DNA of 64,000 nucleotides from Isoetes taiwanensis (GCA_021234155.1 JAJEKV010000145.1:126001-190000), one strand, 5' to 3'. Positions 34,971 to 47,160 are shown, counted from the stretch's first letter. The notes: generated from the sequence alone by a model not told the origin. Made by a program: numbers and translations.

Positions 34971-36642
34971 AATGTGGCCTCATATGCCCCTTATAAGAAA
35001 AACTCGTTATTGCAAATTTTTTGTTTCCAACGTCTCATAAGGGACTTGTATGTATTATGATGTGGAAAACAAGAGAGTTAATGTATACTTTTGCAACACA
35101 ACAAATCCAAGCATGATTTCACGTTGGATTTTACCGTATCTCTTGAAGCACATCATTGCTTTGTTTGATTAGAGTTGATGTATATTTTTTTCACCTGTAT
35201 CCTCTTGAAGCAGATCATTGCTTTCAATAATTCTAAGTCATTTCCTAGAGGTGACCACAGTATTTTCTCATTAAGAATAGAAAACTGTTCAAAATATTAA
35301 GAAAACTGTTCAAAATATTAAATATTTTCTATTCATTAAGAAAACTGTTTGAGAAGACTGCTGAAGGCAGCTTGTATTTAAACTAGAGCATTTTAAACTT
35401 TGCTTTGTGTCCTGACCATCCATTGAATAGAAGTAGACTTATCAATCTATAATTATCTAGTATGCCCAGACAAAGTATGATAGGATTAACTTTTGGTTGC
35501 ATCTCATGGCTGTGGAAATGCTGCTAGTCCAACAAATCTGTGTGTCTATATCTGGAGGCTTTTTAAATTTTTATGCGGAACCTGCTGCAATATCATCTCA
35601 TTTCTTGGGAGATGATGGATTGACTGTACGCAAGTTTTTGAGCAAGCGGATATGCAAGGTGGGAAGTGCTCACGTTGCACCAAAGAGATGCACAACCTCA
35701 CCAAACAACTAGACTAGCCATGGTCTTATTGGAATGCCAATCGAGAAACAATACATGAATATGTGAACGACCTCCCGATCAAGCCAAGGGAAGAGTTGGG
35801 TTTACGTTAGCATGGTATAAAGAAGAGGAGGATGGAAAAACACGGCTAGAATGGAAGTTGAGCATCAATTTTAAGGTGTTATAGCACCTGCTTGTCCATC
35901 CCTCAGGACTTCATGCAGAAGAGCTTCCAAGGTAGGTTAGTGCCATACAATTTCAGAAGCCAAATAATAATTTAGAGTGGCAAAGATATTATTGCATCAT
36001 GAAATTATTAGAAGCTGAATTATGGCATGCATGATATTGCAGAGATACTATTGCATCATGAAATTATTAGACGTTGAACGTTGATTATGGCGTCGCAGGG
36101 TATTGCGTTGAGAATTGTCCAGTTGTTGCTTTTTTATTCGAGGTAGGAGAATATGCATGCTCAGATATAGGAGAAATACGGTAAATTCTTTTTTTACATA
36201 ACAAGAGTATTGTAAGTGATTTTTGTCATCAGAAATGGGAATTGCACTGGTTGATATGTATACACAGTGGGGGGGTATGAATGAAGCTTGCAGGGCTTTT
36301 GGCAAGTTGAAAAGTTATGACGTCGTGTTTTAGAATGCAATGATTGCAAGTAGATGAAGGCTAAAAACCATGGAGCAACAGCATGGCATCATGCTTGAAA
36401 TGAGCATCAATTTGAAGGTGCTATAGACCTGCTTGTCCATCCCCCATGATTTTTTATTTTGTAACTTGAAATTAGCGCTGCTTTTGATGATATTGATATA
36501 GGGAACTTATTACAAACTACAAAGGCAAAAGAACATTATCAAAACATGTAATTTCTATAAAAAGTAATCAAACGTGCTTTTGACTAGTTAATTTTTTTGT
36601 TTTAAATCTTACTAGTAATCTTTTGCAAAGCCTATTTGTTGG
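34971..36642. other. Intergenic DNA with a 59 bp tandem duplication
   Basis: No gene is recognised. A unit with ATTGCATCATGAAATTATTAG is duplicated at about 35978-36110. A separate ~50 bp sequence ('gagcatcaatttt.aaggtg…cctgcttgtccatcc') occurs at both 35860 and 36397. Confidence 0.5.
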
Positions 36643-37651
36643 GTGCATAAGCGGGTCGATGGCTTTTATGAGAACATACTATCAGTGAGCCACACATATA
36701 GAATGTTTCGTCAAAGAATGAGAGTGTCTAGAGCAACCTTTCAATGGGTTTGTGATATTTTGCACCCAGTCCTACTGAAACAAGATACCAATATGCGAAT
36801 GGCAATAGAAGTGCCAAAAAGGGTTGCCATTGCATTGACACGCCTAGCTACTAGATCGACACTAGACTATATAGCAAAACTTTATGGAGTTGGCACTACA
36901 ATGGTGCATAGATGTGTTTTGGAATTTAGTCGAGCTATCAAGCTAAAAATGAGAGAACTGCATTGTGGACTACATTGCCCAAATGAAAAGCAATGCAAAG
37001 AGTTTGCTGCTGCATATGAGGCAAAACAAGGCATTCCAATGTAACTGGGGTAGTAGATGGTAGTCATATTCCTATCACAGCTCCAGTTGACCATGGGACT
37101 ATTACAATAGGAAAGGGTTCCATTCTATACTTCTGCAGGTCATTGTGGATTCAATATGCTTGATATGGGACTATGATATTGGGTGGGCTGGAAGCATGCA
37201 TGATTGGGCTTTAATGCAAAGAACAACAACTTATGCTAAATCTGAGTCTAGTGAAATGAAGAATTATTGTTTGCTTGGTGATGCTGGATACACTCCTAGG
37301 TTTTGGTTGTTGATACCATTTATCAACAAAGGTACTGGATTTAAGGATCATGAAAAGCATTGGAATTTCATCCAATCAAGCATTAGAATGTCTGTGGAGC
37401 AGGCCTTTGGGATACTAAAAGTACGATTCCGCATACTATTGAAGAAGACAGAGATACATCTAAAACATGTACCAATTGTTGTAGCTACTTGCTTTGTGAT
37501 GCACAATTTATGCATTATACATAACGAAGCATTTGATAAGGATTGGGTCATTGAAGCAGTCGTAGAGTTAGAAGCAAATGAGGCAAGTGCAAGGGAGGCA
37601 TTACGTGAACTAGGTGCAGTAAGTGCACACCCAAATGAGAACTCTCGTTGA
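36643..37651 (+). pseudogene. PIF/Harbinger transposase pseudogene
   Basis: The first half (36643-37044) has the helix-turn-helix region (RVSRATFQWVCDIL…IALTRLATRSTL…YGVGTTMVHRCV). The frame then shifts at about 37040 and again near 37095. Between them VDGSHIPI, the first catalytic Asp block, is readable. The second half (37145-37651) has IGWAGSMHDWALMQR, LLGDAGYTPR (second Asp) and SVEQAFGILKVRFRILLKK (Glu). All three DDE residues can be seen, but not in one frame. It resembles the intact transposase at 59.2-60.6 kb and is clearly older. TIRs and an ORF1 partner were not found. Confidence 0.88.
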
Positions 37652-38207
37652 TGAGAATGGATTGGAAAATTGGAATGAGAAAAATGTTGAAAAAGAACTA
37701 GTTCTAGGGATGTATTGGCAAAAGCTCTATACAGTGCTCACTCTTTTATGGACACAGACGGCGATTAAAAATGTTGTTTTATAAGGAGTTTATGTTTTTG
37801 TTGCTTATAATATTGAATTTAATAACAAGACATATGTGTTTTTTGTGTAGTGGAAAAATGTGAATTAAGACACGTCTTATATCAATAAGATGTGTCCTAT
37901 ATTAAAGTAATGGAAAACTGATTTTTTTAAGACATGCGTTATGTACTAGATAATTTTCAGGCGGGAGGGATTCCTGGCAGGGCCGCCGAAAATTTTTCAG
38001 GGGGAATCCCGACTGCTTGAAAATATCAAACGTAATAAAAAGTTGGGCGAATTACGTACAAACACGTGGAAAATTTCTCGCACAGACCAAATCTCTTGCA
38101 CAATCAGAGAAGGAAACATGCATTTGAAAAAAACATCGCAATCAGAGAAGGAAACACTGCATTTAAAGCTCTAGCTATGGCGGATATTTCTTGCAGCGCC
38201 GGATTTA

Positions 38208-40271
38208 TGTGACGTTCCAGGGGAATATACGCTATAAATATGTATATTCCTGGACTCGTCACTATACAAGTCTACCCATGTAGCCTTGTATACCTTAGGA
38301 AGTGGCAATGGGTGCACATCTAAGTTAAATGCTTAACTTAGATAACCTTAGGATAAGGCCCATTTCCACATGGCCTTATCCTATTGGGCAACCGCCACAC
38401 GGCCCCATCCTATTGGTGCCACGTGGCATCCCATGTGGACCCTAACTTATATTAGCCTAAACCCTAACCCTAGACCTCTTTCCTGACCCTAGCACCCTGA
38501 GACTCATCTACGCACTCGAAACTCCGTTTCGAGCACCATTTGTTGTGGCATAGGCTAATGCAGCAGCCCCCGGAGTGTGGATTCGATCTTGGAACAAGTG
38601 CAGCTTCGACCAATTCGAAGACCATGGAGACGCCAGGATTGGGAGGGAGTGCTTCTGGAGCAGGTATGTGGAGTAGTGCTCATGGTTCGTAGCTAGAGTA
38701 GAGCCATCCTAGAACCCTTATTCAACATCTTGAACTCTAATCAAGGAACTCTAACTGTAAGTTAGATATGTATGATTAGGTTAAGATGTTCTTATGATTA
38801 TTCTCATGATATGATGTTATGTGATGTTGGTTGATCATGTTTGCTCCTCTTGTATTGGGAAGGGGGGTAGAGACCTAGGGCTATATGTAGTATGCTCCTA
38901 GTTTAGATCCCTTAGTTCCTATTAGATGTGGCCTGTGCATAAGAGCCCATCGGGCTATTGGGGCTATGATGTGACTCAACACTACACACCGGGGCTAGAG
39001 GCAATACGGAGGGAGGATCCCTGCTGAGCGTGGCTACTGGGGATCCCATAGCGGGCTAGGCTTATGGTCGGTCACTTCGTGTGGGCCGGGCATGGGCCCG
39101 ACACCTCCTGGGGCAATGGTGTCGCCCTGCCTCTCAGGAGTTGCAAGTGTCGGCTTGGCTCCTGTTTTGGGGGGGTTAAGTCGGGTACGAATCGTGTGTC
39201 GCCACGATTCTCTAACCGCACATGGAACCTCTAGACCCCGAGAAGGGGAGATGCAACCCTTCCTGCCTCGACGGACTGGGGAGATGCAACCTGGAGTAGT
39301 CCCAATGGGTGATGCCATGGGATTGCGTATCTGGAAGGCTAGAGTCATGCCAGAGTCCGATCTAGCTCATTCTACAAAGTATGCACATGTGGGGCGGATG
39401 GAGTGGTCAACCCTAGCCATTGTCTATAGCCAGCCTCGCCATTGTTATGACTCAGTCTGCTCTATCTTGAGGCCTAGCCAGTCAGTCATCCTCCTTATGA
39501 GTATGAGCCATGGGTAGGAGCTCTCATGTTTTATGGCATATGATTATCTTCTTTGTGGTTATAGATACGTGGATGGGCTACCCTTCGAGGTAGTATGATG
39601 TATTATATTGCTAGTTCTGACATTGTTTATGCTTCCGCTGTGATAGGAGCCCATAGGGGAAGGGCGCGCAAGACACCTTCGTGTCCCCTTCCTGCACTAG
39701 GGTCACCCCAGAATGTGGGATAGACGGAGGGCCCGTGCGGTCGAAGGACCGGATGGGTGTAACGGGCCCATGGTAGACCGCTCGAGTATTCAAATCTTGA
39801 ATGTGCCCGTGGGGCGTTCCCGAGACACCGGCATAAATGGGTAGAAGCGACTACTCATAAACATCTAGACGGTTTTGCCCAGTTGGTTAAGGGCATGTCG
39901 GTTAGGAACGTTACAGTTGGTATCAGAGCAGGTCTCGAGTTCGAGTCTCCATGGGTGCCTATATGCATGGGTAATTTGCAAAGTCTTGGTAATCATTGTG
40001 ACATGGTATAGCCTTGGATGCTCGAGGATGAGCATAGTTCTAGTGGGAGAGACTGTAACGAGCCCATGGTAGACCGCTCGAGTATTCAAATCTTGAATGT
40101 GCCTGTGGGGCATTCCCGAGACATCGGCATAAATGGGTAGAAGCGACTACTCATAAACGTCTAGACGATTTTGCCCAGTTGGTTAAGGGCATGTCGGTTA
40201 GGAACGTTACAATGGGGAATTTCCTGCGGAGTGTACGGCTGGGCGCCGTATATTTAGCAAGGAGCGTCACA
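38208..40271 (+). repeat. 5' LTR of the Gypsy element (contains a TRIM)
   Basis: TG…CA-bounded. Without the TRIM and its TSD it is about 1.6 kb, similar to the right LTR. A palindromic start/end (TGTGACG…CGTCACA) and a TATA-like 'cgctataaatatgtata' near 38229 are seen. Confidence 0.92.
39758..40211 (+). mobile_element. TRIM (miniature LTR retrotransposon) nested in the Gypsy 5' LTR
   Basis: Two 158 bp LTRs (39758-39915 and 40054-40211) begin TGTAACG and end CGTTACA. They differ at six positions, all transitions. The internal part is only 138 bp: a primer site TGGTATCAGAGCAGG two bases after LTR1 and a purine tract AGTGGGAGAGAC before LTR2. The TSD is ATGGG (39753-39757 and 40212-40216). The right Gypsy LTR shows the empty site (ccggATGGGgattt near 50150). 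There is no ORF, so movement depends on another element's proteins. A tRNA-like A box (TGCCCAGTTGGTTAAGGG, in each LTR) and B box (GAGTTCGAGTCTCC, 39937-39950) are also present. Confidence 0.93.
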
Positions 40272-40272
40272 A

Positions 40273-40284
40273 TGGTATCAGAGC
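40273..40284 (+). promoter_or_regulatory. Primer binding site of the Gypsy element
   Basis: TGGTATCAGAGC, one base after the 5' LTR, is complementary to the 3' end of initiator tRNA-Met, the usual primer of plant LTR retrotransposons. Confidence 0.9.
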
Positions 40285-40861
40285 GATGTTCTTGGTTGAC
40301 CAGGAACTAGCACTAAACCATGTCCCTGAAAGTAGTCTAACAGGCCTAATAGGGTGTGAAATGAAAAGTTTCCACCAGGGAACCTCGAAAATAGGGGACA
40401 AATTTTTCTCCTAGATAGTGGGTCCGTAAGAATCGGCTAAGTTGTTAGATGAGGAAAAGAATGAGTCAAATTAACATTCTAGTAAGATTGGCGTGAAAAT
40501 TATGCATTAGCATCAGATTTCACCTAAAATGGGTCGAAGAATGATGCCAATCCGAGACCTGAGTGAAAAATGACGCAAATTCATAATTAACACTTCAAAC
40601 CATTAGGAAAAAAAATTCGAAATTTTAGTATAATACAGTATTAAGTATACATATTAATAATTAAGTATATATTGATAATTAGCTATATAGGAGTAATTAA
40701 TAGGGGGGGCTAATTATTAGGCCTATTAATGGTAGGGGAATATTCCCTAGAGCATCTTCCTTTTTAAATATCTTCTTGCCACCTCATTTCCCCCCAAGCC
40801 TTGCCTACAACCTTCTCTCTCTTGATCAGCCTTATGTCATCAGTTTCCCTATCCGTAAGAT

Positions 40862-41957
40862 ATGGCACGAACTAAATGCACAGCCAGGAAGTATAGCCCG
40901 AAGCGCACACCTTCGATGGCAGCAGCAGCTGGCGGACACGGCAAGCAGATACCAAAGCACCTCCGGCCGTCGACGGACGAAACCTTCCACACCTCCCAGG
41001 AGGAGCCCCACAGCAGCAGCAACTCTTCGTCGGGAGGCACCCAGCGAACCGACGAGACCCGTCACCTTGGCCCCCTGTCCGACCAGGAGGAGGAGCACCA
41101 GGGAGACGAGCAGCAGCAACAAGATAAACAAAGAAGGCAAGAGCGGCGTGTGTAAGAAGAATCGGCCCCTTCCTCAAGCAAGAAGAAGGGGAAGGAAAAG
41201 GTGAAGGAGTGGCCGGCGGAAACGGCGGCCAGGAAGAAAAGGGAGAGGGAGCAGAAGGAAAAGGAGAGGAGGAAGAAGGTGAGGAGGGACAAGCCACGAG
41301 GGACAGTCACCATTGAAGAACCTCGCCCACGCGAGGAAGTCATGGAGGAGGAGGACGAGGAGGAAGACGAGGAGGAGGAATCAGCCCAAGACGCTGGGGA
41401 ATCTTCGCACCTCAACGCACTAATTCTACCCTAAGTGGCCCAAGCCACCTAAGGTAGTGAAGAAGGAGAAGATGAAGCGCCGAATTCACGCCCGTCGGTC
41501 GGAATTCAAGCCAGATGAAGGTAATCCGAGTACCTCCATCGTTGGACCGAGGTACAATGATTGGTATCAAAACAAAACGCATGTAGCACGCTAAGGAGGC
41601 AAGTCAAGAACCAAGCCGAAACCGCCACCTGTGCCGAGAAGCCGGGCTAGAAGGTCCACCACGACCTAACTCCCCAAGACGCTTTCGGGTATTCGGGAGA
41701 TTAGGCACTTTCAGCAGTGCACTAATCTCCTGATCCGGAAGGCGCCCTTTGAGCGGCTCCTCCGAGAGGTCATGCAGGAGTTCCGGATGGACTATAGGGT
41801 CACACCCCTAACCACCCGGGCCCTGCAGGAGATAGCAGAAGTGGAGCTGATTCAGCTCTTCGAATAGGGGAATCTCTGCGCGATCCACGCCAAGCGGGTA
41901 ACCGTTATGCCAAAGGACCTGCACTTGGCGCGGAGAATCCGCAAAGAAAGACCCTGA
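40862..41957 (+). pseudogene. Captured histone H3-like protein inside a Gypsy element
   Basis: The ORF starts MARTKCTARKYSPKRTP, matching the first ten residues of histone H3 except Gln5→Cys. A long low-complexity linker of about 230 residues follows: Ser/Gln-rich, then Lys/Arg-rich (KKREREQKEKERRKK), then acidic (EEEDEEEDEEEE). From 41643 to the TGA at 41955-41957 there is a complete H3 fold: LSGIREIRHFQQCTNLLIRK, PFERLLREVMQEFR, TTRALQEIAEVELIQLF and CAIHAKRVTVMPKD, then LHLARRI. Loop 1 has the length of canonical H3, not the longer CENH3 loop, although REIRHFQ.-TNLLI recalls CENH3. Stops at 41153, 41592, 41667 and 41865 and a +1 frameshift near 41430 make this copy non-functional. There are no introns. 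It lies between the primer site and pol, so it belongs to the element. Function (nucleosome targeting or chromatin mimicry) is inference. Confidence 0.85.
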
Positions 41958-43470
41958 GGCCTCAAGTTTTGTAATTAGATAAAGTTTTTCAATGTACTTA
42001 ACTTTTTTGCATATATATATATAAGTTCCTTTTTCTCTGTAATTTGATTGTATCATGATATGAAAATGTAATTAAGTAAGTTAGATTGTAGTATAATTTT
42101 TTGTATAAAGCTTAAAATACTTGTAATAGGTTAAGTAGCATAGGTCCCAGCATAAGAAAATCAATTTTGGCTCAAAAATCGGCGAAACCGGGTCGATCCG
42201 CGCAAAATCGACCTGCGTTCGCGACGCAGAGCGCTTTTGGTCGATCCACGCAAAATCGACCTGCGTTCGCGACGCAGAGCGCTTTTGCGCGAATCAACTC
42301 CAGTACCAGGATTTGGGACAAAAATGATTGAAAATTTGTGCTAAAAGATAATAAATTGCTTAGAATTTGCCTGGGAACCCAGTTTAGAAGTCAATTTCAG
42401 CAAAGAATCATCTAAAAATGCCAAGTTGAGAACGCAGGCCTCATTGGCGCGAACTGACCCAGTTTTATATGATTTCGTCCAAAAGTTTTCGACTTGGTTT
42501 CATGTGGCCCAGAGTTTTATATGATTTCGTCCAAAAGTTTTCGACCTGGTTTCATATGGCCCAATTTTATATGATTTCGTCCAAAAGTTTTCGACCTGGT
42601 TTCATATGATTTCGTCCAAAAGTTTTCCAAAAATGCATTGAAAAGTTCTTAGTGCACATGCTATATGCATTCTAGGGCCTTGTAGTACCCCATTCTAGCT
42701 TTTCAATCTACTTGAACCTCATCTTAAAAGAATTTCCACAGTAGCGGAAATTGAACCACCCACCCACAGGATTAAATCCCCTCCAAACCCCCCCGTGCCA
42801 ACCACTGAGGGCGGGCATCATTTGTATTTGAATTATAATCTTTAATTATATTTAAGCTTTAATCATGTTAGATATTATTAATGGCCAAGCCTTAGAGTTA
42901 GAACCAAGGCCCTTAAGCTAGATAGAGACAGCATCTGCATTCATCCCAGCTTAGTTGTTATCTTGCTAAGTGTCTTCTTGTCTACATACATGTAGTATAA
43001 TCAAGCCTTTTTCTTAGAAACCAAGCTAGTTGCCAAGGCCTTAGAAATTGTTGTCACATGTTGGTATGATGCACCAACACACGTTATAGGTACACTACCA
43101 TCAAGTATCTTCTGCCATGCCTTTATATCATAGATAATTATCTAGGAATTCATTCTATCTAGGTAATTAGTCTAACACACCAAGTACACCCAGTGAATAA
43201 GTCTCCTTCTACCACCCCATAACAGTAAATAAGTACCTTTCTCAGTGCCTAGTAAAGTGCCAAATGCCAAGTCAGTCATTTGAGGTACGTGGATAAAGGT
43301 ATAAAAATAGGGTTTGTAGAGTAAGTAGACGTAAATAATTGTTGTTGTGGTAGTATTAGTTGCCTTGTGCTTAAGGCAGTAAAATAGGTCAGGAGAACCT
43401 TCGTTGCAGATCTTCGAGCCTCGACAGTAGAGCCACTCGACAACATCAACGAATTGAAAGCAAGAGGGCA
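41958..43470 (+). repeat. Non-coding Gypsy interior with tandem repeats
   Basis: A 48 bp unit (GGTCGATCC.CGCAAAATCG…) is repeated twice at 42191-42287. A ~52 bp unit (GTTTTATATGATTTCGTCC…) is repeated about 3.5 times at 42462-42628. No ORF is seen. A 'ggattaaatcccctccaaaccccc' stretch at 42769 resembles one TIR of the 12.0 kb MITE, but no second end was found. Confidence 0.7.
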
Positions 43471-45559
43471 ACCTTAGGAAAGAAATTTCAGCAAATCGAA
43501 GGCCAAGACGGTGTACAGGGAAGGCCGAACATAAATAATAAAGGGGAGCCTATAGGAAGGACGATTGCGACATCAAGAATAGACACAAGACTTGCCAAGA
43601 TGGCTATCCAACAGCCAATGGGCATCATGGCACTTACAAAATTGATCACATTAGGGGAGGAACATCTCCTAGTCAAGGTTATTCTCCAAATGCCATATTG
43701 TCTCGAGGAACGACCCCACATCGATGCCTAATGTCACAGCTACGCCACCAACAAGGAGACGACTTCATCGACTTATGATATCAAGAGCCCTAAAGGATGA
43801 GACTGGAAATACCTCCTAGGAAGGGCAACTATCGCAGATACCCAGGCCATAGCAGTATCAGATTTGGACTTCAAGCAAACATGCTTTGACTAGGAGGTAT
43901 TACAAGCCAGCAAGGGTGGGCTCCTCAGGAATAGGAATATGGCGAGACTGCAACAAATTTCTTCCTCATCAGCCCCAATACTTCAGAGCAGATGCATCAA
44001 CCTCGACAGCACCACCGCAAGCTCATGATGATCTTCGATCTTCCACCTTAGAGATTGGAGGTCAAACACCATCAAGAAGAAGCACCATGGGGGACCAAAT
44101 ACTAGCATTACTAACTGATCAGCCAAGATTATAGTCCCTGCACTTGGATGCAAATAAACTTCTCTGAGAAAAAAAAGTTGCACAGTTAGAAGTGGTAAAG
44201 CACTCGACATTGTCTTCAGCCTTATAACAGCAGCATGTGGCTGCCAAGATGAAGAATCAAATCAACAAGGTCAACACAACAATATCACAGTGGTGAACAT
44301 TACCTTCAAGCCTTTGGGATGCGACACCGAGCCTTGTGTCACCACTACATCACCAAGTCCACTAAGATGTATAACTTTAATGAAGATAGTCAACTTCAAC
44401 ATTAAGAACGAGAAGAGTCAAGAGTCAGAATAAGTTCGACAAAAGAAAGCAGGGCACACGAATGATTATATAACAACTCCAAGGAGACCGGATTTTTCAA
44501 CAAATTATGGATCATTGCGTTCCTACTCCAACGATTAACGACTACACCAGCTCTAAGCAAGTTAGAAGACCTATCAGATAGTTGAGTATCTTAGAATTGT
44601 AGGTGATAACATCCATGATGGGATTGGGACGAAACTTCGAGTAGATTTTTGTCTTTTTCTTTTAGAAAGGATGGAGCAAAGCTTCAAAGATTGGGAAGAA
44701 ACACGTATGGAGTACTAAAGCTATATATATTGTTGACAGATATCCAACATATTGGAACCTCTTCGTGAGCTTGATCACCTCGCTAAGAAGGATTCAATAA
44801 TAGGATAACCGTCGACCATGTATATGACCAGTACCTCCATAGCATAAGGAATAATCCGACCCAATGAAGGGAAGCAATCTAACAACTCCGGCCAACTTCT
44901 TAGATGGCTTCAACTCAAAGGTGGGACTATTTCAAGAGGGCAATAATTAAGAAAGGGGAGATCCTAGAGTATAGATTAGATCTAAAACAGGAATAATTAT
45001 CTAATTATATAGTTTTCTATGTGTGCCCAAAAGTAAGGTCATGCTTACTAAACTTTGTGGCCATAAGATTTATGTAAGCAGTTCTTTAACTTGTAATTCT
45101 GCACCTTCTACATGGCAGACATCTTTAAGAGCAAGACTCTTAAGTCTAAATCTAGGCCAGTAATTATGGCAAGGCTGAGTAATTAGCAGCACCAAAGGAT
45201 CAAGAGTCAACTTCGACATCAACCTTAAGCGAAGCAAAGTAGAGCATCGGCACCAACTTATGTACATTGGCAAGTATGACCTCATAATAGGCATGAAATA
45301 TTAAACCGGCTAAGCCAATAATTGATTATCATAAGCAAGAGATGTTACCCCAGCACCAAAGGGCAAGTACCTTATAATTAAAGTGAAGTTAAAGTACCTG
45401 GTGAAGTGCATCATGAGGAATGAGGTCGTACATACTTAAGCTGCAAGTCGTCGACCCCGACCACAATAGTAAGAAGGAAGATGCTACTTCAGAACAGTTG
45501 CCTCGGCCAATTTCTAAGTTAATCAAGAAGTCCCATGATATACCTTGTGATGAAGAGAG
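43471..45559 (+). other. Gypsy interior, gag/protease position, unrecognisable
   Basis: By position this should encode gag and protease. Only fragments such as the ORF at 43886-44134 remain, and no zinc knuckle or DSG motif could be read in any frame. Confidence 0.35.
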
Positions 45560-46130
45560 CTTTTGCCCTATAGAAGCATAGAGCCTGAAATCACTCTTGC
45601 ACCAGATGCAGAGCCGGCCAGCAAAGCTCTCTATAGAATGAACACTTCTGAGCTAGCAGAGCTCAAGAAACAGTTGTAAGAGTTGAACGACTTGGGGATC
45701 CTTTCAGCCAGGATGGAAGTCTAAAGATGTATATCAACCATTGGCAGCTCAGCAAGCAAACGACATAATAGATCAGCCCCAAGAAGCAAGATTCTTCTAC
45801 AAAATCGACTTAAGAAGCTCGGGCAATCATTAAATAAGGATGAAGTGGGAAGATAATTATAAGACTCCTTCAGAACACGGTATGGGCACTATGATTTCAC
45901 AGTAATGCCCCTGAGTTTATGGAATGCTCCGCCAACTTGTATGCATTTGAGGAACGACATCTTCGAAGATTTTCTTGGACGACTTCGTCATCAATCTCTC
46001 TTCAACAACATCGTGATCTACAGCAAATTAATGGAAGACCATGTAGCCCAATTGAGAGAAGTCATGGAGATGCTAAGACGTCGCCACTTATTGGCAAGCT
46101 TTTAAAAGCATCAATTTGCAATGCCATCTC
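45560..46130 (+). pseudogene. Gypsy reverse transcriptase relic
   Basis: PASKALYRMNTSELAELKKQL, a stop, then ELNDLGIL corresponds to the start of the Gypsy RT domain (usually APYRM…ELKKQLEELL). FRTRYGHYDFTVMPLSLWNA at about 45865-45930 is the conserved FRTRYGHYEF.VMPFGL block. The catalytic FIDDILIYS motif reads FNNIVIYSK, so both active-site Asp residues are replaced by Asn. Stops and shifts occur between these blocks. Confidence 0.8.
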
Positions 46131-46369
46131 CACTTCAGCAAGCGAATTCAGCAAGAAGATAGAAGAAGCCATCTCCCCCAACATGGAGTTCAAGCACATA
46201 GTGAGCTAGTCTTTGCAAGAGTGCAAGGATGGATTAAGAAAGAGAAACCTTCAAATATTTTAAAAAAAGGAGGGTAATCTTTAATATCAAAGAACAACGA
46301 TGCGTACTTAAAGCATCAGGAGTAAGAAAAATCTTTCATGACACGCATAATAGCCCTTATTTCGGCCAT

Positions 46370-47160
46370 GCAGAATATATAAAGGCTTACTTCAAGATTA
46401 GAAGTAGCTACTTCTGGCCAGGCATGAAGAAGCAGATAGTCAGACATATCCAAGAATGTCAGTGGCGTCAGCAGACAAAGGCAGAACAACTTCGAATTCC
46501 AGGAGTTTTGGAACCTTGGGCAGTGCCAGCCGCCAAGTGGGAAGTCATCAACATGAATTTCATAGCGGGCCTTCCAAGGACAATAAGAAGTTTTGAAGCC
46601 TTGATGGTTGTGGTATATAACTTATCAAAAGGGCATATACTTGCCATGCCACACCATAGACACCGCTCTGGATCTAGCCGTGTGGTCTACATAAGAGTTT
46701 TTTTAGGCTGCATGGAATGCACAGTCGATCATCACCAAAAGAGATCCGAAGTTCTTTAGCGACGTTTAGCAAGACTTCTTCAACACGAGCTGGACCAACT
46801 TGTTGATGAGTTTTGCTTATCATTTGCAGTCAAATGGGCAAATGGACCGCACCAACACAATTTTGGAGAACATGTTGAGAAACTATGATTGGAACAAGGA
46901 ATCCAAATGGACCGATTCACCTGGTCGAGTTACGTACAATAATATGAAGTAAGAGTCATCGAAGATGTCGCCTCCATCATTAGTTACAGTTATTAATACT
47001 TGACCCCAGTTAGGTGGCATAATCTAGTGCCCAAGATGGAAATTTCTCAACGACAACGGTAGATATGCAATAGCTTGTGGTAGAAGTGCGAGAATATCTT
47101 CAACAACAAAGGCACATTAGAAGAGTCTAGCAAAACTCCTTGAGAGTTTGTGCTGGGAGA
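46370..47160 (+). pseudogene. Gypsy integrase core relic
   Basis: An HHCC-like region (HIQECQWRQQTK, normally C..C) is followed by WEVINMNFIAGLP and ALMVVVYNLSKG, corresponding to WE.ISMDFI.GLP and I.VVVDRLTK. Both catalytic Asp positions are changed (MDF→MNF, VDR→VYN). The frame is lost after about 46759. Confidence 0.75.

Noticed and set aside
40776-41415. Overlapping Ser/Leu-rich ORFs on both strands over the H3-like gene
   Set aside because: They are shadows of the low-complexity GAG/GAA/AAG-rich linker of the H3-like frame.
41643-41957. Calling the captured histone a true CENH3
   Set aside because: Loop 1 has canonical H3 length and the C-terminus is MPKD..LARRI as in ordinary H3; only the REIRHFQ..TNLLI helix recalls CENH3.
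42769-42800. Second copy of the 12.0 kb MITE
   Set aside because: Only one TIR-like stretch (ggattaaatcccctcc…) is present, with no inverted partner or TSD.
42680-43470. A second LTR nested in the Gypsy interior
   Set aside because: A TATA-like 'ggtataaaaatag' occurs, but no matching repeat was found near 47.0 kb and the integrase continues through that point.
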